Notes under the pieces: generated by a model
Seen by the model: only the letters and a program-made list of their open reading frames with translations
What the model was told of the DNA's origin: nothing
Databases searched by the model: none
Translations under genes and position numbers: made by a program
Source: Oscillibacter sp.
GTDB lineage: Bacteria > Bacillota > Clostridia > Oscillospirales > Oscillospiraceae
Length of the DNA stretch: 64,000 bases
NCBI GenBank assembly: GCA_022791135.1
Contig: JAAVYM010000083.1
Coordinates: 1-64,000 of the forward strand
Direction: 5' to 3'
Shown here: positions 17,935-26,822 of the stretch, piece by piece
How the letters are laid out: each line of letters begins with the position of its first letter
Numbering within the stretch: the first letter of the stretch is position 1

Positions 17935-18507
17935 ATGACCATGGATACCGTTTTGCTCCACTGCTGCTGCGCCCCTTGCTCCCTGAGCTGCATCGATCCT
18001 CTTCGGGGGGAGGGCATCGAGCCGGTGGCCTTTTGGTACAACCCCAATATCCACCCCTGGAAGGAGTATCAGGCCCGGCGGGACTGCCTGTTGGACTACG
18101 CTCCCTCTATCGGCATGGAGGCGCGGGTCCGAGAGGACTATGGACTCCGGGACTTCGTAGGCCATGTGGCGGGGGATATCGATCATCGCTGCACCTACTG
18201 CTATGAGCATCGCCTGGAGGGAGCGGCGGAGTACGCCGCCAGCCACGGCTTTGCCGCCTTTACCTCCACACTGCTGGCCAGTCTTTATCAAGACCACGAA
18301 GCCATCGCCCAGGCGGGACGGCGCTTCGCGGCGCGCTATGGAGTGGAGTTCCTCTACCGGGACTTCCGGCCGAATTTTCGGGAGGGAAACCGCCGGGCCA
18401 GGGAATTGGGTTTTTATATGCAGAAATATTGCGGCTGCGTATTTTCGGAGCAGGAGCGGTATCAAAAGCAGATCGACCGGGACAAGGCCCGCTTTGCAGA
18501 GGGCTGA
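17935..18507 (+). CDS. queH: Epoxyqueuosine reductase QueH
   Basis: 190 residues. HCCCAPC near the N-terminus and YCGCVFSE near the C-terminus are the cysteine motifs of QueH (DUF208), which bind a [4Fe-4S] cluster and a second metal. FWYNPNIHPW, RCTYCYEHRL and FTSTLLASLYQDH are conserved family blocks. QueH reduces epoxyqueuosine to queuosine in tRNA, the last step of wobble-base Q34 synthesis, and replaces QueG. ATG 17935 and ATG 17941 are both possible starts. It stands alone after its promoter and is followed by the potassium-uptake genes. Confidence 0.92.
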   Translation: MTMDTVLLHCCCAPCSLSCIDPLRGEGIEPVAFWYNPNIHPWKEYQARRDCLLDYAPSIGMEARVREDYGLRDFVGHVAGDIDHRCTYCYEHRLEGAAEYAASHGFAAFTSTLLASLYQDHEAIAQAGRRFAARYGVEFLYRDFRPNFREGNRRARELGFYMQKYCGCVFSEQERYQKQIDRDKARFAEG

Positions 18508-18546
18508 GGCCTCGGGACTCCTCCGCGGGTCTTTGGAAGGAGCTGC

Positions 18547-18575
18547 TTGAAAATGCCGGGAAAACCGGTTATAAT
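18547..18575 (+). promoter_or_regulatory. Sigma-A promoter of ktrB-ktrA operon
   Basis: TTGAAA at 18547-18552, a 17-bp spacer and a perfect TATAAT at 18570-18575, 60 bp upstream of the ktrB-like start codon. Confidence 0.8.
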
Positions 18576-18634
18576 AGCGGAAGAAATTCCGCATGCCATT
18601 ATTTTTTGAAGACTGTAAGTCAGGAGGCCCTATT

Positions 18635-19954
18635 ATGCGCCGTCCCAACGCCGTGCAGACCCTCGCTCTGGGTTTCGCCCTGCTGATTTTAGCGGGAGCC
18701 TGCCTGCTGGTTTTGCCCGTCTCCTCCCGCAGCGGGGAGTCTATTCCCTGGACCAACGCCGTGTTCACAGCCGCCTCTGCATCCTGCGTCACGGGGCTGA
18801 CGGTCTACGATACCGCTACCCAGTTCAGTCCATTTGGCCAGGCAGTGCTGCTGGTGCTGATCCAGATAGGGGGTCTTGGATTTGTGACCGCGTCCCTCCC
18901 GGCGGTGCTGCTGGTGCGGCGGCGGGTGGGGCTGCGGCAGCGGGGGCTGCTGCGGGACAGTGTGGGCGCCTTGCAGATCGGCGGCGTCGTGCGGCTGGCC
19001 CGGCGGGCGCTGCTGGTCTCCTTGCTGTGCGAGGGAGCCGGCGCGGCGTTGCTGGCGCTGTGGTTCTGCCCCCGATACGGCCTGGGGCGAGGGCTGTGGA
19101 TGGCGGTGTTTCACGCAGTCTCCGCCTTTTGCAACGCGGGCTTCGACCTTTTGGGCACCGGTACCTCCATCACCTCCGCGGCAAAGGAGCCGCTGCTGAA
19201 CGTCGTGCTGATGGCGCTGATTATCTGCGGGGGCCTGGGCTTTCTGGTCTGGGACGACGTACTGACTCATGGGCGGCACTTCCGCCGCTGGCGGCTCCAT
19301 TCTAAGATGGCCTTCACGGCCACCATGATCCTCTTTGCAGCCGGAGCGGTAGCTTTCTGGTTCCTGGAGGCGGAGCACGCCTTCGCCGGAGCGGATGGCC
19401 CCTCCCGGGCGCTGATGGCTGCCTTCCAGTCGGTGACGGCCCGGACGGCGGGCTTTGCCTCGGTAGACCAGGCGTCTTTGAGTCAGGGGGGCGTGCTGCT
19501 GATGCTGGTTTTGATGTTTGTGGGCGCGGCTTCTGGCTCCACGGGAGGTGGTGTAAAGGTAAACACCTTTGCGGTGCTGGCCCTGGGCGTTCGGGCCAGG
19601 ATCCGGCGGCAGGACGACGTGAACGTCTTCCGCCGCCGCCTGGATGAGGAGGATATCCATAAGGCGTATTCTACGGCCAGCCTCTACCTGTTCGGGGTGC
19701 TGGCGGGATGTATGGTGCTGTGCGTCCAGGGCGCGGAGCTGACGGACGCGCTGTATGAGACCTTCTCCGCCATGAGCACCGTGGGCCTGAGCCGGAACCT
19801 GACGGCGTCGTTGCCGCTGGTGTCCAAGTGGACCGTGATTTTAATGATGTTTGCCGGGCGGGTTGGCAGCATGTCCGTTGCCATGGCGGTGACAAAGGGG
19901 CAGGACGCCCGGAACGGGCTTCGCTATGTGCCGGAGAAAATTTTGATTGGGTGA
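18635..19954 (+). CDS. ktrB: TrkH/KtrB-family potassium uptake channel subunit
   Basis: 439 residues with the four-fold M1-P-M2 architecture of the Trk/Ktr family. Selectivity-filter loops can be seen as ASCVTGLTVYDT (pore 1), SAFCNAGFDL (pore 2), TARTAGFASVD (pore 3) and SAMSTVGLSRNL (pore 4), each with the key Gly. It imports K+ driven by the membrane potential or Na+. ATG 18635 is preceded by AGGAGG; an upstream in-frame start (18593) lacks a ribosome site. It is followed 16 nt later by its cytosolic gating subunit. Confidence 0.92.
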   Translation: MRRPNAVQTLALGFALLILAGACLLVLPVSSRSGESIPWTNAVFTAASASCVTGLTVYDTATQFSPFGQAVLLVLIQIGGLGFVTASLPAVLLVRRRVGLRQRGLLRDSVGALQIGGVVRLARRALLVSLLCEGAGAALLALWFCPRYGLGRGLWMAVFHAVSAFCNAGFDLLGTGTSITSAAKEPLLNVVLMALIICGGLGFLVWDDVLTHGRHFRRWRLHSKMAFTATMILFAAGAVAFWFLEAEHAFAGADGPSRALMAAFQSVTARTAGFASVDQASLSQGGVLLMLVLMFVGAASGSTGGGVKVNTFAVLALGVRARIRRQDDVNVFRRRLDEEDIHKAYSTASLYLFGVLAGCMVLCVQGAELTDALYETFSAMSTVGLSRNLTASLPLVSKWTVILMMFAGRVGSMSVAMAVTKGQDARNGLRYVPEKILIG

Positions 19955-19970
19955 GACGGGGAGGACGGGA

Positions 19971-20621
19971 ATGAAATCCTTTTTAGTCATCGGTTTGGGC
20001 CGCTTTGGGCGGCATTTGACCAACTACCTCCTGGAGTTGGGGAACGAGGTCATGGTTTTAGACAAGGACGAGGACAAAGTGGCCAAGGTGGCGGAGTCCG
20101 CCACCGCCGCCTGCGTAGGGGACTGCCAGGACGAGCGGGTGCTGGAGTCCCTGGGCGTGCGGAATTTCGACGTTTGCTTCGTCTGTGTGCGGGACGATTT
20201 TCAATGTTCTCTGGAAGCCACCGCTGCTCTGAAGGAGCTGGGGGCCAGGTTTGTGGTGGCCCGGGCGGACCAGGAGCGGCAAATCAAATTCCTGCGTAAG
20301 ATTGGGGCGGACTTTGTGGTGCACACCGAGATGGACATGGCCCGCCGGGCGGCGACCCGCTTTTCCGCGGAGAATGTCTTTGACTATTTCGAGCTGACAC
20401 CAAAGTTCGCCATTTTCGAGCTGGAGGTTCCCCAGGAGTGGGAAGGGAAGACCGTCATGGAGCTGGAGGTCCGGCGCCGCTATAATGTGAACATTTTGGG
20501 TGTGAAGAGCGGGGATGTGGTAGTGCCTCTGGTGGACCCGAACTATCGCTTCCGGGAGGACGCTCACCTGATTGTCGCTGGGGACAAGGAAGCGGGTATC
20601 CGGCTGATGAATTTACATTAA
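19971..20621 (+). CDS. ktrA: TrkA/KtrA-family potassium channel gating subunit
   Basis: 216 residues. An RCK_N (Rossmann) domain starts with FLVIGLGRFGRHLTNYL, the nucleotide loop, and has D-K-D-E after strand 2 as in ATP/NAD-binding RCK domains. A C-terminal RCK_C (TrkA_C) domain follows from about residue 135 (TVMELEVRRRYNVNILGV). Octameric rings of this protein sit under the membrane channel and gate it in response to ATP/ADP or c-di-AMP. ATG 19971 has a GGGGAGGA site. Translated from the same mRNA as ktrB. Confidence 0.92.
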   Translation: MKSFLVIGLGRFGRHLTNYLLELGNEVMVLDKDEDKVAKVAESATAACVGDCQDERVLESLGVRNFDVCFVCVRDDFQCSLEATAALKELGARFVVARADQERQIKFLRKIGADFVVHTEMDMARRAATRFSAENVFDYFELTPKFAIFELEVPQEWEGKTVMELEVRRRYNVNILGVKSGDVVVPLVDPNYRFREDAHLIVAGDKEAGIRLMNLH

Positions 20622-20664
20622 CTTCCGACATAAAGCACCTCATTTTGCGCACACTGAGTCCGGG

Positions 20665-20856
20665 GTGATGAGGATGCCTGCGGACAAACGAGCGAAAAAC
20701 TGTCTGGACGACGAGAAGCCGTTTCTCCGGCTGGAGCCGGAAAAACGGATGTGCCCAATCTTCGATCCGGTTACCATCGCGAAGTTTCCGGTGGGAGAGC
20801 CGGACGAGATGGGGTTCCGGGTGCTGGATAATTTCTGCGAGGAGCACATTGAGTGA
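20665..20856 (+). CDS. Small hypothetical protein
   Basis: At most 63 residues, charged, without a signal peptide or known motif (KPFLRLEPEKRMCPIFDP... then FPVGEPDEMGFRVLDNFCEEHIE). Starts at GTG 20665, ATG 20668 or ATG 20674 are possible and no strong ribosome site decides. The composition and third-position bias fit the host, so it may be real, co-transcribed after ktrA. No function can be given. Confidence 0.4.
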   Translation: MMRMPADKRAKNCLDDEKPFLRLEPEKRMCPIFDPVTIAKFPVGEPDEMGFRVLDNFCEEHIE

Positions 20857-20863
20857 TCGAAAA

Positions 20864-20892
20864 CACCCCCTCCGGCCTGGCCGGAGGGGGTG
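20864..20892 (-). terminator. Terminator of the threonine aldolase gene
   Basis: A 14-bp GC-rich palindrome (20864-20877 / 20879-20892). On the minus strand it is followed by TGTTTTC, suiting the threonine aldolase transcript; it may also stop plus-strand readthrough from the small ORF. Confidence 0.75.
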
Positions 20893-20907
20893 GAGTGCGG
20901 TTTAAGT

Positions 20908-21939
20908 TTAGGTGGCCTCCCGGCCTGCGCAGGCGGAGAGATCCCGGAGGAAGTCCTCCACGGCCTGCTCCGGCGTGGCCCAGCTGGTGACCAGGCGGAT
21001 CTGGGTGTGGCCGGCATCTATGGCGTGGTCTGTCTCGAACTCGTAGCCCATGTTCCGCAGCTGATCCACCACCTCGTTGGGGAAGATGGGGAACTGTTGG
21101 TTGGAGGGAGACTCCACCGGCATGGGGAAACCCAGGGCGGCGACGCCGTCCCGGAGGCGCAGGGCCAGGGCGTTGGCGTGGCGGGCGGCGTCTAGATAGG
21201 TGCCGTCCTCCAGCAGGGCCTGGAACTGAACGCCCAGGAGGCGGCCCTTGGCCAGCATACCGCCCCGGCGCTTCATGTACCAGCGGAAGTCCTCCCGGGG
21301 CCTGGGCAGGACCAGGGCTTCTCCGAAGAGAGCGCCGTTCTTCGTGCCGCCGATGTAGAACGCGTCGGTGAGGGCGGCCAGATCCGGGAAGGTGACGTCC
21401 CCGCAGGCCATGGCAGAACCCAGCCGCGCCCCGTCCAGGAAGAGGAGAAGGCCCAGCCGGTCGCAGCAGCGGCGCAGGGCCTGCAGCTCCGCCACGGAGT
21501 AGACTGTGCCGATCTCGGTGGTGTTGGAGATGTAGACCATGGCGGGCTTAACCATGTGCTCGTCCCCGTTCAGCTCCGCCACGGACTCCACCATGGCGGG
21601 GGTGACCTTCCCATCGGGGCTGGGGACGGCAATGACCTTGCGGCCCGTGCCCTCGATGGCGCCGGTCTCGTGGACGTTGATATGGCCCGTATGGGCGGCG
21701 ATGGCCGCCTCATAGGGCTTCAGCAGCGCCTCGATGGTCACGAGGTTCGCCTGGGTGCCGCCGATGAGAAAGTGAACGTCCGCCTCCGGCGCGGCGCAGA
21801 GCTTGCGGATCAAATCCGCTGCCGCCTGGCAGCGAGGGTCCAGGCCGTAGCCTCGGGTTTGCTCAAAGTTGGTCTCGGTAAGGGCCTTCAGCACCTTGGG
21901 GTGAGCGCCCTCACTGTAGTCGTTGCGGAAACTGTACAT
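20908..21939 (-). CDS. ltaA: Low-specificity L-threonine aldolase (PLP enzyme)
   Basis: 343 residues of the fold-type I PLP family (beta-eliminating lyase domain). N-terminal FRNDYSEGAHP, a central DGARLGSAM block with the PLP-ring Asp, and IGGTKNGALFGE with the Schiff-base Lys are diagnostic. It splits L-threonine or L-allo-threonine to glycine and acetaldehyde in the cytosol. ATG 21939 has a TGGAGG site. It is monocistronic with its own promoter (22008-22036) and terminator, divergent from the lipoprotein operon. Confidence 0.88.
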   Translation of the reverse strand: MYSFRNDYSEGAHPKVLKALTETNFEQTRGYGLDPRCQAAADLIRKLCAAPEADVHFLIGGTQANLVTIEALLKPYEAAIAAHTGHINVHETGAIEGTGRKVIAVPSPDGKVTPAMVESVAELNGDEHMVKPAMVYISNTTEIGTVYSVAELQALRRCCDRLGLLLFLDGARLGSAMACGDVTFPDLAALTDAFYIGGTKNGALFGEALVLPRPREDFRWYMKRRGGMLAKGRLLGVQFQALLEDGTYLDAARHANALALRLRDGVAALGFPMPVESPSNQQFPIFPNEVVDQLRNMGYEFETDHAIDAGHTQIRLVTSWATPEQAVEDFLRDLSACAGREAT

Positions 21940-22007
21940 GGCAACCTCCAGAAAGGTAACAAACGAACAGCGGAACTGTTACGGAATGTTACAGATTTGA
22001 TGTTGAA

Positions 22008-22036
22008 ATTATAGCGCGGATCTTGTATAAAAGCAA
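22008..22036 (-). promoter_or_regulatory. Sigma-A promoter of threonine aldolase gene
   Basis: On the minus strand TTGCTT (22031-22036), a 17-bp spacer and TATAAT (22008-22013). Downstream, towards the gene, a direct repeat TGTTAC occurs twice around 21978-21992 and could be an operator. Confidence 0.65.
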
Positions 22037-22097
22037 GGAAGAAACGAAGATTTTCCCGGCGGCGGTGCCGCCTGAGAGCGGGGGGGGGGAGCATGGG

Positions 22098-22589
22098 ATG
22101 AAACGGATCGCGGGTTGGATGCTGGCGGCGGTACTGCTGCTGAGCGCCGGGTGTGGTGCTCAGCGGAACGGCGGGGGGGCCGAAACGGCAGAGGTGGCCC
22201 TGGGGACCCTCTATGCCGCCATGGCCGAAAGCTGCGGCTGGGACGAGGACTATATGACAGACGTGGAGGGGGACTTACTGGAGGACTATTACCCCGGCTT
22301 GGGAGCGATTCCTGCTGAGCAGCTTCTCGCCAAGATCCCTGCCATGAGTTCCGACGTGAACGAGATCGTGCTCATCCAGTGCGGGACGGGGGAGGACGCA
22401 AAGAGCGCCGCAGATATCCTCCAAGCCCGGATTGACAGCCAGGTGGAGGGCGGAGCCTGGTATCCGGAAACGCTGGAAGCGTGGGAAAACGCCAAGGTGC
22501 TCCGCCAGGGAGAGACGTATGTAGCCCTGATTGCTTCCGGAGCGTTCCAGGAGGAGTTGGAGGAACAGTTCCAGATGCAGTTCTCCTGA
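22098..22589 (+). CDS. DUF4358-like lipoprotein
   Basis: 163 residues. The signal peptide MKRIAGWMLAAVLLLSAGCG ends in a lipobox (LSAGC), so the mature protein is lipid-anchored outside the membrane. The rest resembles DUF4358, a Firmicute lipoprotein family typically found beside MBOAT acyltransferases, as here. A role in surface polymer acylation is inferred from the two genes that follow. A run of ten G residues (22080-22089) precedes the start. Alternative start ATG 22093 is in another frame and is ignored. Confidence 0.8.
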   Translation: MKRIAGWMLAAVLLLSAGCGAQRNGGGAETAEVALGTLYAAMAESCGWDEDYMTDVEGDLLEDYYPGLGAIPAEQLLAKIPAMSSDVNEIVLIQCGTGEDAKSAADILQARIDSQVEGGAWYPETLEAWENAKVLRQGETYVALIASGAFQEELEEQFQMQFS

Positions 22590-22629
22590 CGTCTCTGCCG
22601 CGCCGGTTCCAGGATACAGGAGGACGCCT

Positions 22630-24024
22630 ATGGTTTTCAGCAGCCTGACATTTCTATTTGGATACCTGCCGCTGACGCTGGCACTCTATTTTATTACGCC
22701 GCTTCGGCGGCGTAATTTTGTGCTGCTTTTGGCCAGCCTCTTTTTTTATGGCTGGGGAGAGCCGGTGTATGTGGGCGTCATGCTCTTGTCCATTTTCATC
22801 GACTATACCCACGGCCTGCTGGTGGAGCGGTTTCGTGGCCGGGACCGGCTGGCCCGGTGGTTTGTGGGGCAGTCGGTGGTGTTCAACCTGCTGCTTCTGG
22901 GTTTTTTCAAATATTGGGATTTCCTGGCGGTGAACCTGTCCCTGCTCCCCGGGGTCTCCATCCCGGAGCTGGGACTGCCCCTGCCCCTGGGCATCTCCTT
23001 TTTCACGTTCCAGACCATGAGCTACACCATCGATGTTTACCGCCAGGACGCGCCGGTCCAGCGCAATGCCATTGCCTTCGGGGCCTATGTCACCTTGTTT
23101 CCCCAGCTCATTGCCGGACCCATCGTGAAGTACAAGACCGTGGCAAAGGAGCTGGTGAAGCGCACCGTCACCTCGGAGGACTTCGCCCAGGGGGTCTGCC
23201 GGTTCACCGTGGGCCTTGGGAAGAAGGTGCTGCTGGCCAACGCCGCCGGGGAGCTTTGGGAAAGCTGCCTGGGGACTCAGGCGGCGGGTACGCTGACCAC
23301 CGCCGGCGGCTGGACGGGGCTGCTGGCCTTCGGGTTTCAGATTTACTTCGACTTCTCCGGCTATTCCGATATGGCCATCGGCCTGGGGCGCATGCTGGGC
23401 TTCCGGTTTGACGAGAACTTTGATCACCCGTATCTCTCCGCCTCTGTGGGGGAGTTCTGGCGGCGGTGGCATATGTCGCTGACCTCCTGGTTCCGGGAGT
23501 ATCTCTATATCCCCCTGGGAGGAAACCGGGGCGGGACCGCCCGGACGCTGCGGAACCTGCTGATTGTCTGGTTTTGCACCGGCTTTTGGCACGGGGCCAG
23601 CTGGAACTTCATTCTCTGGGGATTGTACTTCGCCCTGTGGATCATTCTGGAGCGTTTTGCGCTCCGGGACCTGCTGACCCGGACGCCGGTTTGGATCCGG
23701 CGGGGGTATACGCTGGCGGTGGTGTTTGTGGGCTGGGGCATCTTTGCCATGGAGGAGCTGGGAGCCTGCGGGCGGTATCTGGCCGTGTGCTTTGGCGGCG
23801 GGCCGCTTTGGAGCGCTTTGGACACTTACCGCCTGAGGAGCTATGCGGCAACGCTGCTGCTCCTGGCCCTGGGGTCTACCACCCTGGCGGCGGACCTTTG
23901 GCGGCGGATCCCGGAACGGGGACGCCGGATGCTGGCGCCGGTGCTGATGGGCGCGGTGCTGGCGCTGTCCACGGCTTACCTGGTGGACGGCAGCTACAAC
24001 CCGTTCTTGTATTTCCGCTTTTGA
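22630..24024 (+). CDS. MBOAT family O-acyltransferase (AlgI/DltB-like)
   Basis: 464 residues and about ten membrane helices. LGISFFTFQTMSYTIDVYRQ and the block FCTGFWHGASWNFILWG, which carries the catalytic His, identify the MBOAT family. EFWRRWHMSLTSWFREYLYIPLGG is the other signature block. AlgI/PatA/DltB-type members move acyl groups across the membrane onto exopolysaccharides, peptidoglycan or teichoic acids. An AGGAGGAC site lies upstream of ATG 22630. The next gene encodes the exported partner that would attach the acyl group to the polymer. Confidence 0.92.
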   Translation: MVFSSLTFLFGYLPLTLALYFITPLRRRNFVLLLASLFFYGWGEPVYVGVMLLSIFIDYTHGLLVERFRGRDRLARWFVGQSVVFNLLLLGFFKYWDFLAVNLSLLPGVSIPELGLPLPLGISFFTFQTMSYTIDVYRQDAPVQRNAIAFGAYVTLFPQLIAGPIVKYKTVAKELVKRTVTSEDFAQGVCRFTVGLGKKVLLANAAGELWESCLGTQAAGTLTTAGGWTGLLAFGFQIYFDFSGYSDMAIGLGRMLGFRFDENFDHPYLSASVGEFWRRWHMSLTSWFREYLYIPLGGNRGGTARTLRNLLIVWFCTGFWHGASWNFILWGLYFALWIILERFALRDLLTRTPVWIRRGYTLAVVFVGWGIFAMEELGACGRYLAVCFGGGPLWSALDTYRLRSYAATLLLLALGSTTLAADLWRRIPERGRRMLAPVLMGAVLALSTAYLVDGSYNPFLYFRF

Positions 24025-24037
24025 AGGAGGCCGGGGA

Positions 24038-25162
24038 ATGACGACGAGATACAGCTGTTTTCTGGCGGCGCTATTCGGCGTATTTTTGGGCGGGCTTCTG
24101 GTGTGGCATATTTTGCTGCCGGACCGGGCGCGTTCCGAGGTAGAAAACCGGACCCTGGCCCAATTCCCGGACTTTTCCTGGGAAAGCCTTCGGGACGGGA
24201 GCTTTACCAAGGGGGTGGAGGATTACTTTGCGGACCAGTTCCCCCTCCGGGATGACTGGACGGGCCTGAAAGCCCGGACGGAACAGCTCCTGGGCAAGCG
24301 GGAGTTTAAGGGGGTCTACCTCTGCGGAGAGACCCTGATCGCCAAGGTGGAGCCGCCCCGGGACGGCCTGGAGGAGAAGAATTTGAGCCGCGTGGCCCGG
24401 CTGGCTGAGCGGGCGGAGGTTCCGGTGTATCTGGGACTCATCCCCTCCGCGGCGGAGATCTGGCAGGACCGCCTGCCAAAGGGGGCGGAGAGCTGGGACC
24501 AGGCGGCCTTCATCGCCCGGGTGGCGGAGGTGAAGGGCGTGGAACCTGTGGACTTCCTGGCGGCGCTCCGAGACCGGGCCGGGGAGGCCGTCTTCTACCG
24601 CACCGACCACCACTGGACCACCCTGGGGGCCTATTACGGTTATGCCGCCCTGATGGAAGCCCTGGGCCGGGGGGAAGAAGTGTTGGGGCCGGATGCGTTC
24701 AAGCCCCGGGTCTCGCCGCACGCCGGTGAGTTTCAGGGGACGCTGTACTCCCAGTCTGGCGTGCATTGGCTTGCGCCGGATGCCATCGAGTTCTGGGCGG
24801 AGGCGGAGGGGCTGTCCGTCACCTCCTGGCGCGGCGGCACGCCGGAGGAAGCGGAGCTGTATGATTTTTCGCATCTCCTGGGCAAAGACAAATACTCGGC
24901 CTTTCTCGGCGGCAATCAGCCGCTATGCGTCATCAAGAACCCAGAGGGAACCGGGAAGCTGCTGCTGATCCGGGACTCCTACTCCGACGCCCTGGCCCCC
25001 TTCCTGGCCCTGCACTTCGAAGAAGTCCACCTGCTGGACCTCCGCTATTACCGCTACTCCGCCGCCGGGTACGCCGGTGAGAACGGCATGGATCAAATCG
25101 CGGTCGTCTACAGCGTGCCCAACTTCATCACGGACCGGAACCTGGCGCTGCTGGCCCGGTGA
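24038..25162 (+). CDS. DHHW-family exported protein, AlgJ/AlgX-like partner of MBOAT
   Basis: 374 residues. One N-terminal membrane anchor (about residues 6-27), then ENRTLAQFPDF and a domain of the SGNH-like AlgJ/DltE type. YRTDHHWTTLGAYYGY carries the name-giving DHHW motif (Asp-His catalytic pair), and LLIRDSYSDALAPFL contains the conserved catalytic Ser segment. It presumably receives acyl groups from the MBOAT protein and transfers them to a surface polysaccharide. ATG 24038 follows GGAGG, 13 nt after the MBOAT stop. Confidence 0.88.
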   Translation: MTTRYSCFLAALFGVFLGGLLVWHILLPDRARSEVENRTLAQFPDFSWESLRDGSFTKGVEDYFADQFPLRDDWTGLKARTEQLLGKREFKGVYLCGETLIAKVEPPRDGLEEKNLSRVARLAERAEVPVYLGLIPSAAEIWQDRLPKGAESWDQAAFIARVAEVKGVEPVDFLAALRDRAGEAVFYRTDHHWTTLGAYYGYAALMEALGRGEEVLGPDAFKPRVSPHAGEFQGTLYSQSGVHWLAPDAIEFWAEAEGLSVTSWRGGTPEEAELYDFSHLLGKDKYSAFLGGNQPLCVIKNPEGTGKLLLIRDSYSDALAPFLALHFEEVHLLDLRYYRYSAAGYAGENGMDQIAVVYSVPNFITDRNLALLAR

Positions 25163-25167
25163 CCGGA

Positions 25168-25204
25168 AAGCCCGCCGAAAAGTGCCTTCGGCGGGCTTGC
25201 TTTT
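25168..25204 (+). terminator. Rho-independent terminator of the MBOAT operon
   Basis: A 12-bp perfect stem (25168-25179 / 25187-25198) with a 7-nt loop, followed by GCTTTT. The -35 box of the fumC promoter overlaps its tail. Confidence 0.85.
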
Positions 25205-25225
25205 GGGGCGGTTCGCCGTTATAAT
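25197..25225 (+). promoter_or_regulatory. Sigma-A promoter of fumC
   Basis: TTGCTT at 25197-25202, a 17-bp spacer and TATAAT at 25220-25225, about 33 bp upstream of the fumC start. It overlaps the preceding terminator. Confidence 0.7.
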
Positions 25226-25257
25226 AGACGCCATGAAAAAAGAAAAGGGGAATTGCC

Positions 25258-26619
25258 ATGAATACCACCCGCATGGAACACGACACCATGGGCGAGATCG
25301 CCGTCCCGGCGGACCGGCACTGGGGCGCGCAGACCCAGCGAAGTCTGGAGAACTTTAAAATCGGCGGCCAGCGCCAGCCCCGGGAGATTATCACCGCCTT
25401 TGCGTATTTGAAGGAGGCGTGCGCCCGGGCCAACGCCGCCGCCGGCAAGCTGACGCCGGACCAGGCGGAGGCTATCGCCGCGGCCTGCCGGGAGATCCGG
25501 GAGGGGCGGTGGGACCAGGAGTTCCCCCTGGTGGTTTGGCAGACCGGCAGCGGCACGCAGACCAATATGAACGTCAACGAGGTCATCGCCCACCTGGCGG
25601 CGAACCGGGGCGTCCGGCTCCACCCAAACGACCACGTCAACGCCTCCCAGTCCAGCAACGACACCTATCCCTCCGCCCTGCATATCGCGGCGGCGCTGAG
25701 CGTGGCCAATGAGGTGATTCCGGCGGCGGAGCGGCTGGCGGGGGCCTTCGGGACGCTGGAGGCGGCCTATCCGGACCTGATCCGCATCGGCCGGACCCAC
25801 CTCCAGGACGCGACGCCCCTGCGCTTTGCTCAGGAGGTCTCCGGCTGGCGGGAGCTGACGGAGGCTCCCTGCCGGATGCTCCGGGCGGCGATGGAGGAGC
25901 TTTGCAGGCTTGCCATCGGCGGCACTGCCGTGGGTACCGGGCTGAACGCGCCCAAAGGCTATGACGAGATGGTGTGTCGGGAGCTGCGGGAGCTGACGGG
26001 GCTGGATTTTCAGCCGGACCAGAACAAATTCCACGCCCTTACCAGCAAGGACGCCCTGGTATTTGCCCACGGGGCGCTGAAGGCCCTGGCGGCAAACCTG
26101 ATGAAAATTGCCAACGACATCCGCTGGCAGGCCAGCGGCCCCCGCTGCGGCATGGGGGAGCTTTATATTCCGGAGAACGAGCCGGGCAGCTCCATCATGC
26201 CCGGCAAGGTGAACCCTACCCAGTGCGAGGCCGTCACCATGGCGGCGGTGCAGGTGATGGGGAATGACGCCGCCATCGGCTTCGCCGCCTCCCAGGGGAA
26301 TTTCCAGCTGAACGTCTTTTTGCCGGTGTCGGCCTATAACTTCCAGCTCTCCGCCCGGCTGCTGGCGGACGTGTGTGACTCTTTCCGGGTCCGATGCGTG
26401 GAGGGAATTACCCCCCATGTGGAGAAGATGGAGGAGAACCTGCACCATTCGCTGATGCTGGTAACCTGCCTGACGCCGAAAATCGGCTATGAGCGGGCGG
26501 CGGAGTGCGCCAAGAAGGCCCTCCGGGACGGCACGACGCTGAAGGAGGCGGCACTGGCCCTGGGACTGCTGACGGCGGAGGAGTTTGACGAGGCGGTGCG
26601 GCCGGAGAAAATGGTCTGA
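25258..26619 (+). CDS. fumC: Class II fumarate hydratase
   Basis: 453 residues, the standard length of the tetrameric aspartase/fumarase superfamily enzyme. [29 protein letters not shown] and the signature [16 protein letters not shown] are all present, the last being the SS-loop with the catalytic Ser. [10 protein letters not shown] fits fumarase more than aspartase. It interconverts fumarate and L-malate in the cytosol. The start ATG 25258 follows AAAGGGGAA. It is monocistronic. Confidence 0.92.
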   Translation: MNTTRMEHDTMGEIAVPADRHWGAQTQRSLENFKIGGQRQPREIITAFAYLKEACARANAAAGKLTPDQAEAIAAACREIREGRWDQEFPLVVWQTGSGTQTNMNVNEVIAHLAANRGVRLHPNDHVNASQSSNDTYPSALHIAAALSVANEVIPAAERLAGAFGTLEAAYPDLIRIGRTHLQDATPLRFAQEVSGWRELTEAPCRMLRAAMEELCRLAIGGTAVGTGLNAPKGYDEMVCRELRELTGLDFQPDQNKFHALTSKDALVFAHGALKALAANLMKIANDIRWQASGPRCGMGELYIPENEPGSSIMPGKVNPTQCEAVTMAAVQVMGNDAAIGFAASQGNFQLNVFLPVSAYNFQLSARLLADVCDSFRVRCVEGITPHVEKMEENLHHSLMLVTCLTPKIGYERAAECAKKALRDGTTLKEAALALGLLTAEEFDEAVRPEKMV

Positions 26620-26749
26620 GGGCGGGGTCCCCTGTCCGGTGCGCTGCCGCGGAGCCAGGGGCGCCCCTGCAAAAATGGTTGAATTTGCGGCGGTTCGGTG
26701 CGGCGTGTTTGTGAAAATCGGAGAATTTATCATATCATCGAATTAGTGC

Positions 26750-26778
26750 TTTACTGCGCTAAAAAATCGGTGTATACT
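26750..26778 (+). promoter_or_regulatory. Promoter of the histidine operon
   Basis: TTTACT at 26750-26755, a 17-bp spacer and TATACT at 26773-26778. A short GC-rich hairpin (about 26789-26803) lies in the leader before the CAAGGAGG ribosome site. No His-codon leader peptide or T-box motif is visible. Confidence 0.6.
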
Positions 26779-26822
26779 AGGTCCAGCAATGGGGCGCGGC
26801 CCCACAAGGAGGATGGAACCCC

